Assembly (NCBI GenBank): GCA_031213475.1 | Contig: JARUPZ010000036.1 | Span: forward strand, 682,001 to 746,000 | DNA from: Nereocystis luetkeana | Lineage: Eukaryota; Sar; Phaeophyceae; Laminariales; Laminariaceae | Reading direction: 5' to 3' | DNA length: 64,000 bases | Shown: in pieces, positions 44,008 through 56,175 of the stretch | Numbering within the stretch: the stretch's first letter is position 1 | Layout of the letters: the number at the start of each line of letters is the position of its first letter | Notes under the pieces: model-generated | Databases searched by the model: none | What the model saw: only the letters and a program-made list of their open reading frames with translations | Told to the model about the DNA's origin: nothing | Translations under genes and position numbers: made by a program

Positions 44008-47000
44008 CTGAACCGAGCGAGACTCCGCTATAATCTTTTAATAGTTGAAGCAAAGAGAGGATCCCCGGCGAAAGAGAAGGGGGGAGAGAGAGCAGGGGAG
44101 GGGATGGGAGTGGGTGGGGGGGGGGGGGGAGGTCGGGGAAGGGTCTCAGGAGTGCTTTCAGCGAGGGGTGCATACATGCCATACCCAGCAGCACTAAATA
44201 AACTTGAGAGTGAATAAACTTTTGGCTTGGCTGTTGCGGGAAACATAGGAACGTCCTTTTCGATACTGAAATTAGTGTAGGACACGCCCTGCCTCACAGA
44301 AGAACAAGAACGTAAGAAGAGGAACATGATAATAAGAACATAATCATACTAACAACATGAGAATGAGAAGATCAGCCTGGCGCAAAATAATACCAGGTCG
44401 TGGGGCGGCTTTGGTACGTCCCCGCCTCTTGTGACCTCCGCTTCAGTATGCGTAAGCGTACAGTTCTTCCACGGCGATAAAGAAACTGCATCACTGATCG
44501 TACAAGTGTCTGACATGTCGCGTACTTTTAGTAAATAGGACCAAGTATTGTTACTAAAAATAGGTAAATATATAGGTTTTTGTATGTACCGCAGGTTTTA
44601 TTTAATATGGCCCCCCGTAATAGAAGGGTCAAACAACCCCGTCAGCCCCATGCACAAAAATCGCCAAAAAAAGCTACCTCTGTTGTATATATCGCACATC
44701 CTTTACAGACTGTAGTGCACTTTTAATACTGAACGGGTTGAGGCCGTAAGGCGGTGCCCCCGTAACGGCATAGACTTGAAATAAGAACCGAAAGACTAGA
44801 CACCTTTTTCGCAGTCTTCGCGTACTCATGCCCGTGCTCTGCGAACTCCTCCGCTGCGGCCTCGCCCACCAGCCACGAGAGCCCTCGGAGGCGGGAGCTG
44901 CTCGGCTCTGCTCGTCCTTCGCCTCCCGCTTCTGATGCCACGTTGGATAGACAGTCCGCACGGAGCAAACGACGTGCATGTATGTTAGCTTAAGGTAGAT
45001 ACAGAACCGGCCCTCTCGTGACAAAACAATCTTCGAGAAATCTAGCCTAGAAATTAAAAAAAATAAAAAATGTAAAGAGAGAACATAGCCTACAGCAAGT
45101 AGCCTCGAGCAAGTAGGCGCTCGCCGTCCATAGGAAACTGTATTAAATCTACCCCTGTCTCGCGCCGTCAGAATAAGGATAATGATGTCAAGCCTCATAT
45201 CGGATTTCAGGTGATTGACGAGGGGGGGGGGGGACAAAGTAGTCCGCACGGAACACAACCAAAAAAGGGTACGTACGTACGTAAAATACCAGGTGGCGGC
45301 AGTTGTTACGCTTGGGATAAAGTTCACACATCGGCCAGATTAGATAGACCAGATAGATCATATCCCCGCGTAGTGATCTAGATATTTCATAGCAGATAGA
45401 TTCCTGAACTGCATGATCTGCACGATCTGTATGATCTAGCTCATGCTGCCGGGCGGGAGCCGTACATACAACAGCAGTAGCATACCAGGTACCAGGTATC
45501 ATAGTACCAACTATCCTCCTCCTTGGCCTCCTCGATCCGACCGGAGGAGGGTACCGGTACCTCGTACCTCGTGCATGGTACCAGTACCTGGTATATGCGG
45601 GGCGCTAACCTCTCATGTGTACTGCCTTGCTCGTGGTGCGCTGGCGTCGTCACGCTAACGGGGATTGCACCCCAATAATCGTGGATGAGATTCCCCGCTG
45701 CATTTCAACCCTGAGGCAACGATGGGGCTCCGTCGCGCTAAGCGTGGGCTCCGTAGCATGGAGAGTAAAAACTATAGGAGATCCCACGTGAGTAACCAAC
45801 CTACACGACATGACGGATGTGGTGGAATCGGGAGTGCTGCACCCGACACGTCGGAAGCAAGGCAAGAACCAGAGCAGGCGAAATGTTAGATGGTTCAAAG
45901 CTGCTTTGAAAAAATATAAGGAGGGGTCGATAAAAAACGCGGCGAGTTAATCGAGCGTTACGAACGAGGGCGAGTCGACCGCGGGCACATTGAACGTCCG
46001 TACTTTAGCCGTCAACGGCAAGAATGGCCTTGGCCATGCCGAGGAGATCATGGAGGTCTGCAGGCAAAGTCAGTGTGATATTGTTGAGTTGCAGAGGACG
46101 AGACGGGATGGGCAGGATGGGTTCACAGCAGCGGGTTTCGCTGTGTACAACAGTGGAGCTGGCGGAGGTGGTACGGAGGCCAAGGGTCAAGCCGGAGTAG
46201 GGATAGCCATCAAGGCGTCGATCTCGCAAGGTGTCGAGGAAGGGTGGACTGGCTGTGGAGTACATCAGTGCTCGACTCACGAAGGTGCGAGTGAGCAAGA
46301 AGGGGAAATCGAAAGGGATTTCCTTTGTGGTTGCGTACGTTCCGACTGATAGTCACAAATCAGTCGGTGACAAAAGACTGTTTTTGGACTACACTAGGCA
46401 GCTGAAATGCCTAGTGGAGAACACCTACTTGTCATGATAGATGCTATGTCATGATGGATGCTAACGCTCGCACTGGCGCAAGGCGGGAACGTTGCGTCCA
46501 TGACAAGGTGCTGGGTGCATACGGGCGGGATACGCTGAGTGACAACGGACGGCGTCTGCTGGCATTCTCAGCAGAAAACCAATTTACTCTCATCGACGTT
46601 TTTCAGCGCACCCAAGCGTAGAATCTCGTACACCTTCCGAAATCAAAATCGTTGGAAAAGTCGCTACCGCCTGAATTGTACCCTCTCGCGGCAACCAGAC
46701 AGACGACGACCCGTACGAAATGTCACTGCGCGTCGACCTCTTCCAAGTGAAACCTGATTCAGAGCACAACCTGGTCGCAACAGGCATCCGGCTGCTCGGA
46801 CGCTTTGCCCCCTACCGCCTCAAGCGAGCGATGAAAGGCAGACGGGTAATCGACCTGCGACAACTGATGGCAAGCCCCCGACTACGGAGAGCCCTCACCG
46901 ACAGAACCACACCCCTACCTCCTGGCACGGATGTGGATGGTATGGCAATGGTGTTCGCTGAAGCGATGCTGTCGACTGCCGCTCACATCGTACCACGTGC

Positions 47001-50000
47001 ATAGCGCAGTCGAGGACCGGCGGGGGTGGCGTGCTAGCCGGGAAACGAAGGCGGAAATGCTTGCGGCGTGGCAGCAAGAGAGGGAAGCCGCGAGAGAGCT
47101 ATTGCGCGCGGGTCCAAGCAACAGCAATCTCAGGAAGTCCCTGAAAGCAGCTGAGAAACACCTAAAGCGCGTGAGGGTAGAGGCTGTGCAGGGAGTCTTC
47201 GAGGAATTCGTCAGTCAACTTCAGGTATGCGTAAGAAAATGGCGATCAATCTGATTTCTACATGCACCTTAAGGGGATGGATTTCCTTACGGGGATGGAT
47301 TTCAAGGGGAATAAATCGTGCAGCTCTCAATACATCCAGGACGCGGAGGGAAATTTGCTTCGTGACATGGGGGTCATTCGCGATCGGTGGGTACAGTGGT
47401 TCAGCTCTATGCTCAACGCGAAGTCGCCCACGCTCGACCAGAGTATCGGCGAAGAGCTCAAGGTATGGCCCCCATGCACCTCTCGACGACTTACCTTCGA
47501 TTCTTCAAGGCGGAGGAAGCCATCAAGAGCATGCCAAACCGAAAGGCTGTTGGACCCGATGAGCTTCCCGCGGAACTGCTCATATCGCCTTAGATGGAGA
47601 TCGCGATGGTAACAGCCGTACCCGGTATACTAGAACAGTTCCACGCCATTGTGATCGCCATACGGCAGGGCGGGGGCGTACCGCGGGAGTGGCAAGATGC
47701 CACGATCATAGTGCTGCACAGGGAGAGGGACCGGACTGGGTGCGGTAACTATCGAGGCATCTCGCTCGTGATACACGCTGGCAAGGGTCTCCTCGACGCA
47801 ATCGCCAATCGCCTCAGCAACTACGACGAACCGGAGAATATCTTCCCAGAGGAGCAGCGCGGCTTCAGCCCGTAACGGTCGACGATTGATATGATCTTCG
47901 TGGTTCGACGACTTCACCAATTGGCACGAAAAGAAGAGCACCCCTCTTTACATGCGTTTCGTCGACCTCGCCAAGGCGTAAGATTCAGTCGGCTGGACTC
48001 TCTTATGGACCGTGCTCGCTCGGTTCGGCGTACCACCAAAGATGCTCGCGGTTATTCGCAACTTCCACGATGGAATGCGTGCGCGCATCCGGACGGACGA
48101 TGGCGAATATTCAGACTGGTTCGGCGTGGGGCAGGGCCTTCGGCCAGGATGCGTGCTCGCACCATTGCTGTTCAACATCTTCTTTACTGCCGTACTGCCT
48201 GTGGCGGTAAAGCGGTTTAGCACCAATGCAGATGCGGTGAAGAATATGGTAAGCACCAAGATGAAGGATGAGAAGATGGGGGGGGGGGGGGGGCGAGAGG
48301 GGCCAGAGAAAGGGCTAGGATAACCCCAGGAGACTGTGGCGGAGCCGAAACCGATCTGGGGAATGCTGTACGGAGACGACGCAGGCATCGTTTCCAGATC
48401 GAGGAACAGCCTTGCGAAAAATGATGTCAGATACCGTTGTATTGTGTGGTTCGTTCGGATTAACTGCTTCGGAAGCCAAGACGGAGACCATGTGCCTGAT
48501 GAAACCTATGAACAGGGTCGCTTTCGTTACTGTCTACTGAGGAAGCCCGCCAGGTGTACAAACAAGCCACCAAGTTCGTGTACCATGGGGCAACTGTGTG
48601 CGCGAACGCCGACCTTACAGCTGAAATCAACCGGCGCGTGCTGCTGGCCAACCTACCGTGCGTTTCAGACGGTATAGTTTGCCATTGCACGAGAAGCCCA
48701 CCGCACCGCTCCGGCTCAAAAGTACGGACGCTCAAAGCCGAGGTAAATGGAGACCATGCTATACGGGTGAGTCACGTGGAGCCGCACCGTGTCCCATCTC
48801 GCCATACCGCGGACAGCTCACCACCGATTGCTCCTCCGCTGCATTGGACGGAAGAGAAAACCTCGCGACGGTTACCACACGCTTTCATGCGCAGACGCAC
48901 TGGCCAAGACTGTCTGCTGTCTGTGAGAACACCGTGACGACGGAGCGAAAGCGGAGGAACTATTTTCGCGGGGTCCGTGGCTCGTATGGGTGACGAGAGA
49001 CTACCCACACGAGTGGTCTTTGGGGAACTGGAGGGGGGAAAGGGCTACTTGGGAGGGCAAGAGGAGGATTGGACGGGTTGTCTCGAACGCGACCTATTGT
49101 TGCTTAACCTGCCCATCGAAGAGAAACGATGGACGCTGGCAGCGAAGACATCGGGCAAGTGGTTCAGACGTGTTGAAGAAGCTGCAGAGCAGGACATGAA
49201 GCGCTGGTTCGTGAAGGAGAAGGAGAATGTGGCGAAACTACGAGCGCTTGAGGTACAACATGCGCAGCAACTTGATTGAGACCACGTCGGGCCCAATACC
49301 TCGGGCGGGGGGGGGGAGAGGAGCCGCGTTTGAGGAGGGGTGGCAACAGCAGCTACTGTAGGCCGGATAAGCAAGTGAAGGCACCCGCCGAAACTTGGCA
49401 CTGGCCGTCTTTCTATTACGGGGCACCATAGATAGTAGCACCAAATATTGTTAGTAAATAGCGAAATATATATATATTTTTGTGTGTACCGTAAGTCCTA
49501 TTTAATATGGTCCCCCGTAACAGTTGAGACGCCCAGTGACAACTGCCTAATGCTGTGCTATAATATCTGTTTTATTTGTATTACTTTTGTTTGTCGTGAT
49601 GCCCTGTTCCCTCCCAAGTCGATGGACCCCCCCCCCCCTTGTACCCTGCCACTCTGCGCCGGCTTCGTCGCCTTTTCGTTATATGTGTGTGACCCTCTGC
49701 TATTCTTCTTCTTCTTTTTTTCCAATTATTTTATTTTATCCCCCCGCTCGTCCGTCTGTGCCTGTCCTCTTTATGTCGGTTGTGTAATCCTTGACCCACC
49801 AACTGGACATAGGACTGCTCGTTTATTCTTTGTTGTTGGCTCTTCGTCTCTCATCATCTTCTTGTCTTCTTGCCTTCCGCCTCGTCTTCTTGTGACGTCC
49901 TTATGTTGGTCCATCAGCTGGACATATCATGGGACTGATCGTACCCCCAAACAGCAACCTTGTCCTCGGAACTCGGCCTGCGCCCTGAGCGCATGTTCGC

Positions 50001-51594
50001 TCCGTTTCTCATGTTTTCATCATTTCCTTGTATAGTTTCCTTTTTTTCTCCTTTCTGTTCCCTCTTTGTGTTTTGCTTCTCTTTCCTCTTTTTTTTTTCG
50101 AGCGTACATATCATACCACGGATATGTTCCTGGAGCTATTTGGTTGCAAGTGAGTGAGTGATAAGGGATGATAAACCACAGCTCCTTAGTACCATGTCCC
50201 TTACGGGCTGGTATGATACTGCCGTGCGCACTATTTCGTACTTTTGATTGGTTTTCTCCCATCGAGATGCATTTTTGTTTCAGCCTGTTTTGTGACCACA
50301 GGCAGGATTAGAGGGAAGTGGGCTATCAATAGTGTGAGAACATCACCATTCTCATCAATCTTGCGTGATCGAGGTCCTGTTCGGCTGGGACCTACTATAC
50401 AAGGCTAAGATCTAGATGATATAGATGATCAATCTGTAGATGATCTATCTGATCTGTCTTACTAGTGGATATGTTGCATGCGTCCAAGTTTTCACGCTTG
50501 GGATACGGTGCACGGGTCTTCTGGACTGCGACGTTAGCCTATACCAGTAGCAAACAATATGATATGTGCGGCTTGTGCATTGGTAGCGGGTTGAGGAATT
50601 TTTACCTCGGTTTCCGTCAAGAAAAAAAATAGACCCCTGTTAGTAGCGCACTGTACATAATCCTACATCTGATGCTAATTCCAAGGGGTTTGTCCCCACA
50701 ATGGCAGTGCAGTCCTTACCCCTTTTAGAACCGCAGTCCCGATTTGGGGACAAAATACTTGAAATTTGAGTGGATTGTCCCCAAAATGAGACTGCAGTTC
50801 TAAAAGGGTTAAAGCCTAAAGGGGTCTAGGGGTGTGTCGCGTACTACAGGTGCAACACCAGAACGCGAGTGCGCCAACTATTCCTGGTAATTGCTACTGG
50901 TACTAAAACATTCGTACTTCCAAAATTCGTCGACACCCTGCGCGTCGAGGTCTCGGTCTATCTTCCCGGACTGGCCATTCTATGCCGCGGCGCCGGTAAC
51001 GAGGGAGAGGATCACATAGGAAATTGGAAGGCACGAAGAAGTTACCGACCTTCTCGAGACCGCCAGCTCGTCACAGGTCTCACAACAGCCTTGAACCAGC
51101 AAAAATTGCTGGCTGCCATCTGGTCGTTGACAATCGACCGACGGACCTGTCCGCGAGGCAAAATCGCCTACTAATAGACTAATGATAGCCTAACGTAGAC
51201 TAACGTAAAAGCTAAAACAGGTACTACTAATAGTAGAGTATAAGACTACCGGTAATAGTCTAATGTCTAATGAAACAGCCACTGCTCTACGTTCGAAACT
51301 ACGACAGACAGCAGCACTGTAGTAGAGAAGGAACTCATCGTGGGAAAGCATCCAAAAAAACGAGGCTCATCACCTATCGGCTTCTCACGTGAACTATGAG
51401 TCTTACCGCCTCGTATTGATTGAACGTATTCATATTATTAGTTACCAGGTAGAATCAGTAATTTCGTCACCTGCCGCAACCGGCTTGAGGTCGTAAGGGC
51501 AGTCCATTTCCCGCAGATATGTGAAGAACGTCTCGTCCCAGTGAGGGCCAGCGGTGCGCAAGGGTGCGCGATCGGCGACGGTAAGATGACGGAT
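43495..51594 (-). CDS. RTRAF: RTRAF (hCLE/C14orf166)-like gene, partial
   Basis: Three minus-strand exons join in phase: 51594-51471, 44931-44804, 44007-43495 (stop). Matches to the animal protein: [13 protein letters not shown] (animal IRHYKIEDRGNLR), [16 protein letters not shown] (FFEKYLRDVNCPF), [17 protein letters not shown] (IDWLLGLAVRLEYGDNAE), and at the C-terminus [20 protein letters not shown] then [18 protein letters not shown] is known as a subunit of the tRNA-splicing ligase complex and as a cap- and polymerase-associated factor. The N-terminal exon is not found in the window. The conserved helical segment of about 50 residues before the C-terminal block is also missing and is replaced by a poly-Ala and acidic linker. 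A LINE lies in the 6.5-kb intron. Confidence 0.75.
44528..44618. repeat. MITE, GGGGGACC family
   Basis: Right end TTTAATATGGCCCCCCGT; the left end is eroded (TTAGTAAATAGGACC). It lies in an RTRAF intron. Confidence 0.7.
44804..44931 (-). CDS. RTRAF: RTRAF-like middle exon
   Basis: Acceptor TGGCATCAG, donor AAG|GTGTCT, 128 nt. It encodes [20 protein letters not shown] then HEYAKTAKK, the helix after the N-terminal domain of the family. Confidence 0.75.
45340..45450. repeat. GATCTG-family repeat
   Basis: AGATTAGATAGACCAGATAG and CTGCACGATCTGTATGATCT, related to the SUGP1 intron repeats. Confidence 0.55.
45660..49290 (+). mobile_element. Decayed LINE with APE endonuclease and RT
   Basis: Endonuclease start [12 protein letters not shown] (about 45988) and [12 protein letters not shown] (about 46185). 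[23 protein letters not shown] region (about 47515), [20 protein letters not shown] (about 47740), DLAKAYDS-like box in shifted frame (about 47965), [19 protein letters not shown] (about 48125), catalytic YGDD at 48369-48380. A C-terminal tail follows with [15 protein letters not shown] and [20 protein letters not shown] (about 49000-49200). Numerous frameshifts and stops make it a relic. The order EN-RT and the tail wording match jockey/RTE-like LINEs. The tail is related to the LINE fragments at 4.9 and 53.9 kb but from a different subfamily. It is antisense to the host RTRAF intron. Confidence 0.8.
49291..50400. other. RTRAF intron, no gene
   Basis: Pyrimidine-rich, with a MITE at 49418-49518. 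Two CTGGACAT/GGACTG..CGT modules near 49802 and 49917 are a small repeat. No coding content was recognised. Confidence 0.45.
49418..49518. repeat. MITE, GGGGGACC family
   Basis: ACGGGGCACCATAGATAGTA on the left, TTTAATATGGTCCCCCGT on the right. Confidence 0.75.
50720..50808. repeat. piggyBac-like MITE
   Basis: CCCCTTTTAGAACCGCAGTC left end, TGCAGTTCTAAAAGGG right end with TTAA after it. A half copy (TTTGTCCCCACAATGGCAGT) lies directly upstream at 50686-50715. Confidence 0.75.
51471..51594 (-). CDS. RTRAF: RTRAF-like exon 2 (N-terminal domain)
   Basis: Acceptor TGCTTTTGCAG (upstream tract built from CTG repeats), donor CAG|GTGACG. The 41 codons match animal RTRAF residue by residue around IRH...DR..LR and the [15 protein letters not shown] segment. 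The preceding exon, expected to encode the WLED-type end of the first helix, was not located up to 64000. Confidence 0.8.
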
Positions 51595-52550
51595 CTGCAA
51601 AAGCAGCAGCAGCAGCACAGGGGTAGCAGGAGCAGCAGGAGCAACAGCGGCACGGCAGGCACAAAGAGTCGAGAGAAAGCCGATGAGGTGATGCGAGCAG
51701 TCGTAGCAATAGAGCTGCAACAATACGTACCAGGTACCGGGTACCTGTGACGTGCTGGTATGTTACAATAGTCTTATTGTAGCACAGCTGTTTCGTACGT
51801 ACGTAAACAAATTACATAAGTACCATACATAGATACAGAAATCACGAACATCACCTGCGCTGTTGGACCACCCTCTGCAATCTCACAGGTGTGTGCATAC
51901 TGTGTGTTTCATATATCAAGAGCAGAAGAGGCCAAGAACATGTACGACTATCATAGTGAGACTCACCAACAAACACGTGCGTACTCATGTACTGGTACGT
52001 CAAGATCTGCTGCAACATTTCCAGGGAGTATATTGAACAATTTTCATGGTGTCGGTGTGCCCGTCTGTGTTGCCAACCAACTTTCGATTACATTTTGTAC
52101 CCCGACCTTCGCGTGTCGATCTGCTGTTTCAGTGTACGAAATGGTACAAGTATTATCGTCTCGTCGACCCTGGTAGCATTCAGGGGAGTCACCGGCCAGT
52201 AGTCAATCGCTAGGGAAATAATGGAAAACGCGCGATCGGTTCACGCAGCTTGCAAAGTTGAGTATCGATCGATCTGTCGATCGGTTGAACTCACAGCTGA
52301 CGTACTCTTTTAGTTTCTTACCAGGTATATAAAAAAAAATACCGATATTGTTGACCCTCTGCTCTCAGCGCTCCTCAGCGTTTTTTAGACGTATTTTTTT
52401 TGCGTTGCTTGTGATGGCGCAAGATGAGGTTCACCTTAGTCACGGGACGAAACTGCCTCATCGTGATCCCCGCCCCCGACTGTGTCGGCGGCGGCCTCGG
52501 GCGTGCTTGCGCCGTGCTCTGGCTGCCGGCTGGCCGGGTGTGAGTACGCC
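51595..52550. other. No gene recognised
   Basis: Expected to hold the upstream part of the RTRAF-like gene on the minus strand, but no first exon was found. AT-rich with ACCAGGTA words. Confidence 0.35.
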
Positions 52551-55500
52551 AGCTGTGACTTGGACCAGTTGAGTGGTCGATACTTGATACCTGGTTTACA
52601 GTATCGCGGCCAAAGAATCTGGTTGACGGCCTACCTGCGCCCCGTCAGGCTTACTTTGACCCGTCAAATCCCCCTCTCGTATAAAAACGTTTTGACCGTT
52701 GGGATATCCTTGACAGCTGTGACCGGATGTATCGTGCTCGTTCCTTGCAGAAACTTTTTATGAAAATGTCAAAGCTGTGAGTTGGATCAGTATAATGGTC
52801 GATATTTGATTTATCGCAGTCTCGTGGCAAGATTTTGGTTGATGAACTACCTTTGCCCCGTCAGGCCTACGTTTGCCCCGTCAAGAATCCTTCTGAAATA
52901 CAATAGTTTTGATCATTGGGATGTCGTTGACGGCTGTCCGTCAAGGGGCAAATGTGCCGTCAGCCGACATCTATGCTCGCTCGTGACGGTAACAATATTA
53001 TGTTCTCTCAATGCCAGCACCCAGATTGGACCTGTTCTCCTTTGGCCGAAACAGGAGAGGCCGCATCCTCCGCGGCTTTCGACAGTTCATGGCGGCAAGA
53101 GTGTGGGGAATATGGGCTGGGGTGGCCGGTCTCATGCTCCGCCGTTGCTTGTGCGTTGAGGGTTGGGCGTTCCAGAAACGAGTGTCGAAATTCCGATTCG
53201 GGCTATTTTACGTGTGAAAGCACGAGTTTTGCGCAAAAATGTGGAGATACGTAGGCTAGCATATGGTCGCGAAACGAACGTCACGAGCCTCTTCGGCTGC
53301 TGTGCACGCCGGGCGACCAGACTCCGTGAGGCAGAGATGATGGATTCTTTGGTTTCGGCCGAATCGGACGAGGCTACGCCGCGGGAGGAACGGTACGGTA
53401 GTGGAGGTACAAACGGTGTCTACAAAAACAATTTTGCACAAACCGAAGCACTGACAGACAGCGTCATATGCATCGTGGAGTTTTAGTGGTGTTGTGAGGG
53501 CGTTTTGTATTATTATGTACCTGCTAAGAAAAAAAGAAGTTATGAAGGAGTACATATACGCCTGTATGTGCGCGTTACGCTCACCCTGCAACATGTTTCG
53601 TTGCTGACCCTCGAGGGTGTGATTGTGCCTCTCCTCGTCGTGCCTACTGCCGTAGAGATGGCCTCTGCTACGCTCGCGCAGTGCCAGACGGGGCACGAGA
53701 AACATCTCAAATACGTCAGCTGTGAGTTGTACCAAATGAGTGGTCGATGCCGATTTCCGTGTACCAGTCGAGTGGTCGATACTGAATTCGACGAGTAGAG
53801 TGATCGATACCCAATTTTGAAAGCTACCAGTATATGATACTGACCATGCCACCCTCTCGTACGCGAAGGCCCTCAAGATGACACGTTGCGAGAGCATCGA
53901 AACGACCATTCGTAAACGGCGGCTCTTCTTTGCGGGGGGCGTGGCACGGCAAAGCAAGGGGCGATTACCCAATCGGGTAATGCTCGGGACGATAGCTGGT
54001 GGGGAGAACCCGAGACCAGGCGGACAGTGTAAGACTTGGCATAGATGCATAGTCGAAGACCTCAGGGAGTTCCGAGCCACCGAAGGGTCAACGGAAGTTG
54101 CCCCCTTGGTGTTTGGAGTTGAGACCGCGTTGTGGTCCACTGCAGCCAAAAAGGCGGGGAAGTGGTACCGGGGGATCCTTGAAGCAGCCGAACGGTTCAT
54201 GGTGAGGTGGCACGAGGCTGAGGCTGAGATGAGTAGACAGCGCCGCGCATCCGCCGTGGATGGTGCCCAAAGGAACGGGGGGGGAGGGGGCAACAGGAGA
54301 AGTGGCATAAAGCCCGACCGAGGGAATGCGGAGAGGGGGGGGAACAGGAGGGGTAGAAGGGAAACGGCGGTAGACGAAAGTAGGAAGGAGATGGCAGACA
54401 GGGTAGCAAGGCACCAAGTCGACTAGGAAGTAGAATATGGCCATACTACTAGTGCTACCAACTGGTGCAGCTGGCTCGAACGTGGTCTTCCCTTGTCTTC
54501 TCTTTTAGTTTTGTTTTTTTTTCTTTCTTGCGCTGACTCTCCGTGATTTTCATTTCATTTTTTCTCTTCCTCTTCCTTTTCTGATTGATAAGCCGTACTC
54601 AAGGAGCCGTGTGGCGTGGTTGGAAGACGAACCTGCTCTGCTCGGCTCGTATTGTCTGACGCCAAGGGGCTGGGCATAGTTGACGAACGCAGGGCGGAGA
54701 CGGCAGTCTGGGTAGCAAGGTACCAGGCGGATTAGCAGGGAGAACCTGGCTATACTACTCGTACCACAAGCTGCTGCCGCCACCTGGAAGGTGCTTTGGG
54801 CTTTGGTCTGCCTGTTATTTCCCCTTTGTTATTTTTCCTTGTTACTTTCTCCTTGGTTCTTTGTCTTACTCTGTTCACAAGCAGTGGTGTTTTTTGTTAT
54901 TTCTTCTTTGTTCCAGCTCGTTATTTTCCAAGTGTTGGCCACCTCGCCTGCGGGGGGGGGGGCACGACAGATTGTTTCTCTTAGATTTTGCTTTCATTTT
55001 TCTTCTTTTTCTTTTTCGATTTGTCTACCTTGTTTTTGTTTCTCTTTGATTGTTTCTTTTCGTTTCACTATTTCATAGATTGCGTATGTCGGGCCTGTCG
55101 TATCTAGTATGATGACATGGCTTTGCATTGCCCACTGCAGTTCACACTGCACACGTGGCAACGTAGTATCTCTGTGGCGTAGCTTTGTGACCACATAACT
55201 TGTATCTCTTCTAGGATTGAAGAATCGGCACGGACACTGGTTGTGCTGGATGTCGACGGGTAGAAAGAACGGTTTAATGTGAAGAACACACACACACATA
55301 TCACAGATATTTCGGTTGACGGCCTACCTTTGCCCCGTCAGGACTGCCTCTGGCCCGTCAAGCCGTCATTTTAAATACTCTTGTTCATGGTATTGGCATG
55401 TCCAATTTTGCAAGCCATGTACCAGTACGTGATGTATCAGTCTCTTTGAGTTGTACCAAATGAGTGGTCGGTACTGCGTTCGACGAGTTGAGTGATCGAT

Positions 55501-55625
55501 ACCCAATTGCAAGCTACGAGTACGTGATTTATCAGTCTCGTGGCCAAAGATTTTGGTAGATGGCCTACCTTTACCTCGTCAGGCCTACCTTTGACCCGTT
55601 AAACCGTCTTTGAAAATACTAGAAG
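52550..55625. repeat. About 215-bp tandem repeat array, split by a LINE fragment
   Basis: Units contain GAGTGGTCGATACTTGAT, CGTGGCCAAAGATTTTGGTT and one or two GGCCTACCTTTGCCCCGTCA boxes. Clear units are at 52553-52780 and 52781-52990; partial ones at 53719-53830, 55313-55390 and 55440-55620. The LINE fragment at about 53875-55296 interrupts the array. Confidence 0.75.
53875..55296 (+). mobile_element. LINE 3' fragment with RT C-terminal ORF
   Basis: The frame from 53878 to 54426 (182 codons) encodes an RT tail: TTIRKRRLFFAGGVARQSKG, RLPNRVMLG, PGGQCKTWHRCIVEDLREF, KKAGKWYRGILEAAERFMVR and a Gly/Arg-rich end. This matches the C-terminal region of jockey/RTE-like LINE polymerases. The 3' UTR of about 870 bases is pyrimidine-rich, includes a G-run near 54953, and ends GGTTTAATGTGAAGAACACA plus a CA tail. 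It is the longest copy of this family here; the catalytic RT domain is absent (5' truncation). Confidence 0.8.
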
Positions 55626-55629
55626 TTAA

Positions 55630-55715
55630 CCCTTTTAGGACCCCAGTCCCGTTTTGGGGACAAACTACTTATAATTGAAGTGTTTTGTCCCCACATGAGG
55701 GCGGTTCTAAAAGGG
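55630..55715. repeat. piggyBac-like MITE with TTAA flanks
   Basis: 86 bp, TTAA at 55626-55629 and 55716-55719, termini CCCTTTTAGGACC and GGTTCTAAAAGGG. Confidence 0.85.
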
Positions 55716-55890
55716 TTAATTAATGTTAATAGCATTGGGATGCTCATTTATCTTTCGGGGTGATGCGTGATGTTTCCAGTCAATTTCGGACATGTGAGAT
55801 AATTTGTCCTCAACAAAAATAAAAATCATGTTTCTTATATCATTCATTATTATTCATCATTTATGGCGGGTCCCTGAATGATACATCAAG

Positions 55891-56175
55891 GTAGCACTTC
55901 AGACAGTATCCGCTGTAGTCAGCAGCCACGAGTGAGTTAGTGGTGGGAACGGGCGTATTCTATGTTATAGTCGAGAGGATATACCCGCGGCCATGTTAGT
56001 TCAGTTTGCACATTGGTTTTTATCTCGTGTGCGCTTTCTTCGTCTCGTGTATTCTGAGGGAGCCGAATTTTCGTTTTTTGTTTTTGTTATTTCGGATCTT
56101 CCTAGGGCTCCAGCACCTTTGTGTGACCACGGACTCCTTCGTCAGAGAGTTAATGTGAGAACAAGAACAAACAAC
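55891..56175. repeat. About 285-bp duplicated block, copy 1
   Basis: GCACTTCAGACAGTATCCGC through GAGAGTTAATGTGAGAACA; more than 90 percent like 58987-59275 by eye. It contains CCGAATTTTCGTTTTTTGTT and CTTCCTAGGGCTCCAG. It may be part of an unidentified element. Confidence 0.8.

Noticed and set aside
43999-44217. Plus-strand ORF over the RTRAF last-exon boundary
   Set aside because: Gly-run driven by a poly-G tract; no similarity, opposite to the supported gene.
53256-54308. 350-codon open frame on the minus strand
   Set aside because: It is the complement of the LINE RT tail (53878-54426, plus), whose protein similarity is clear. The minus-strand reading has no recognisable content.
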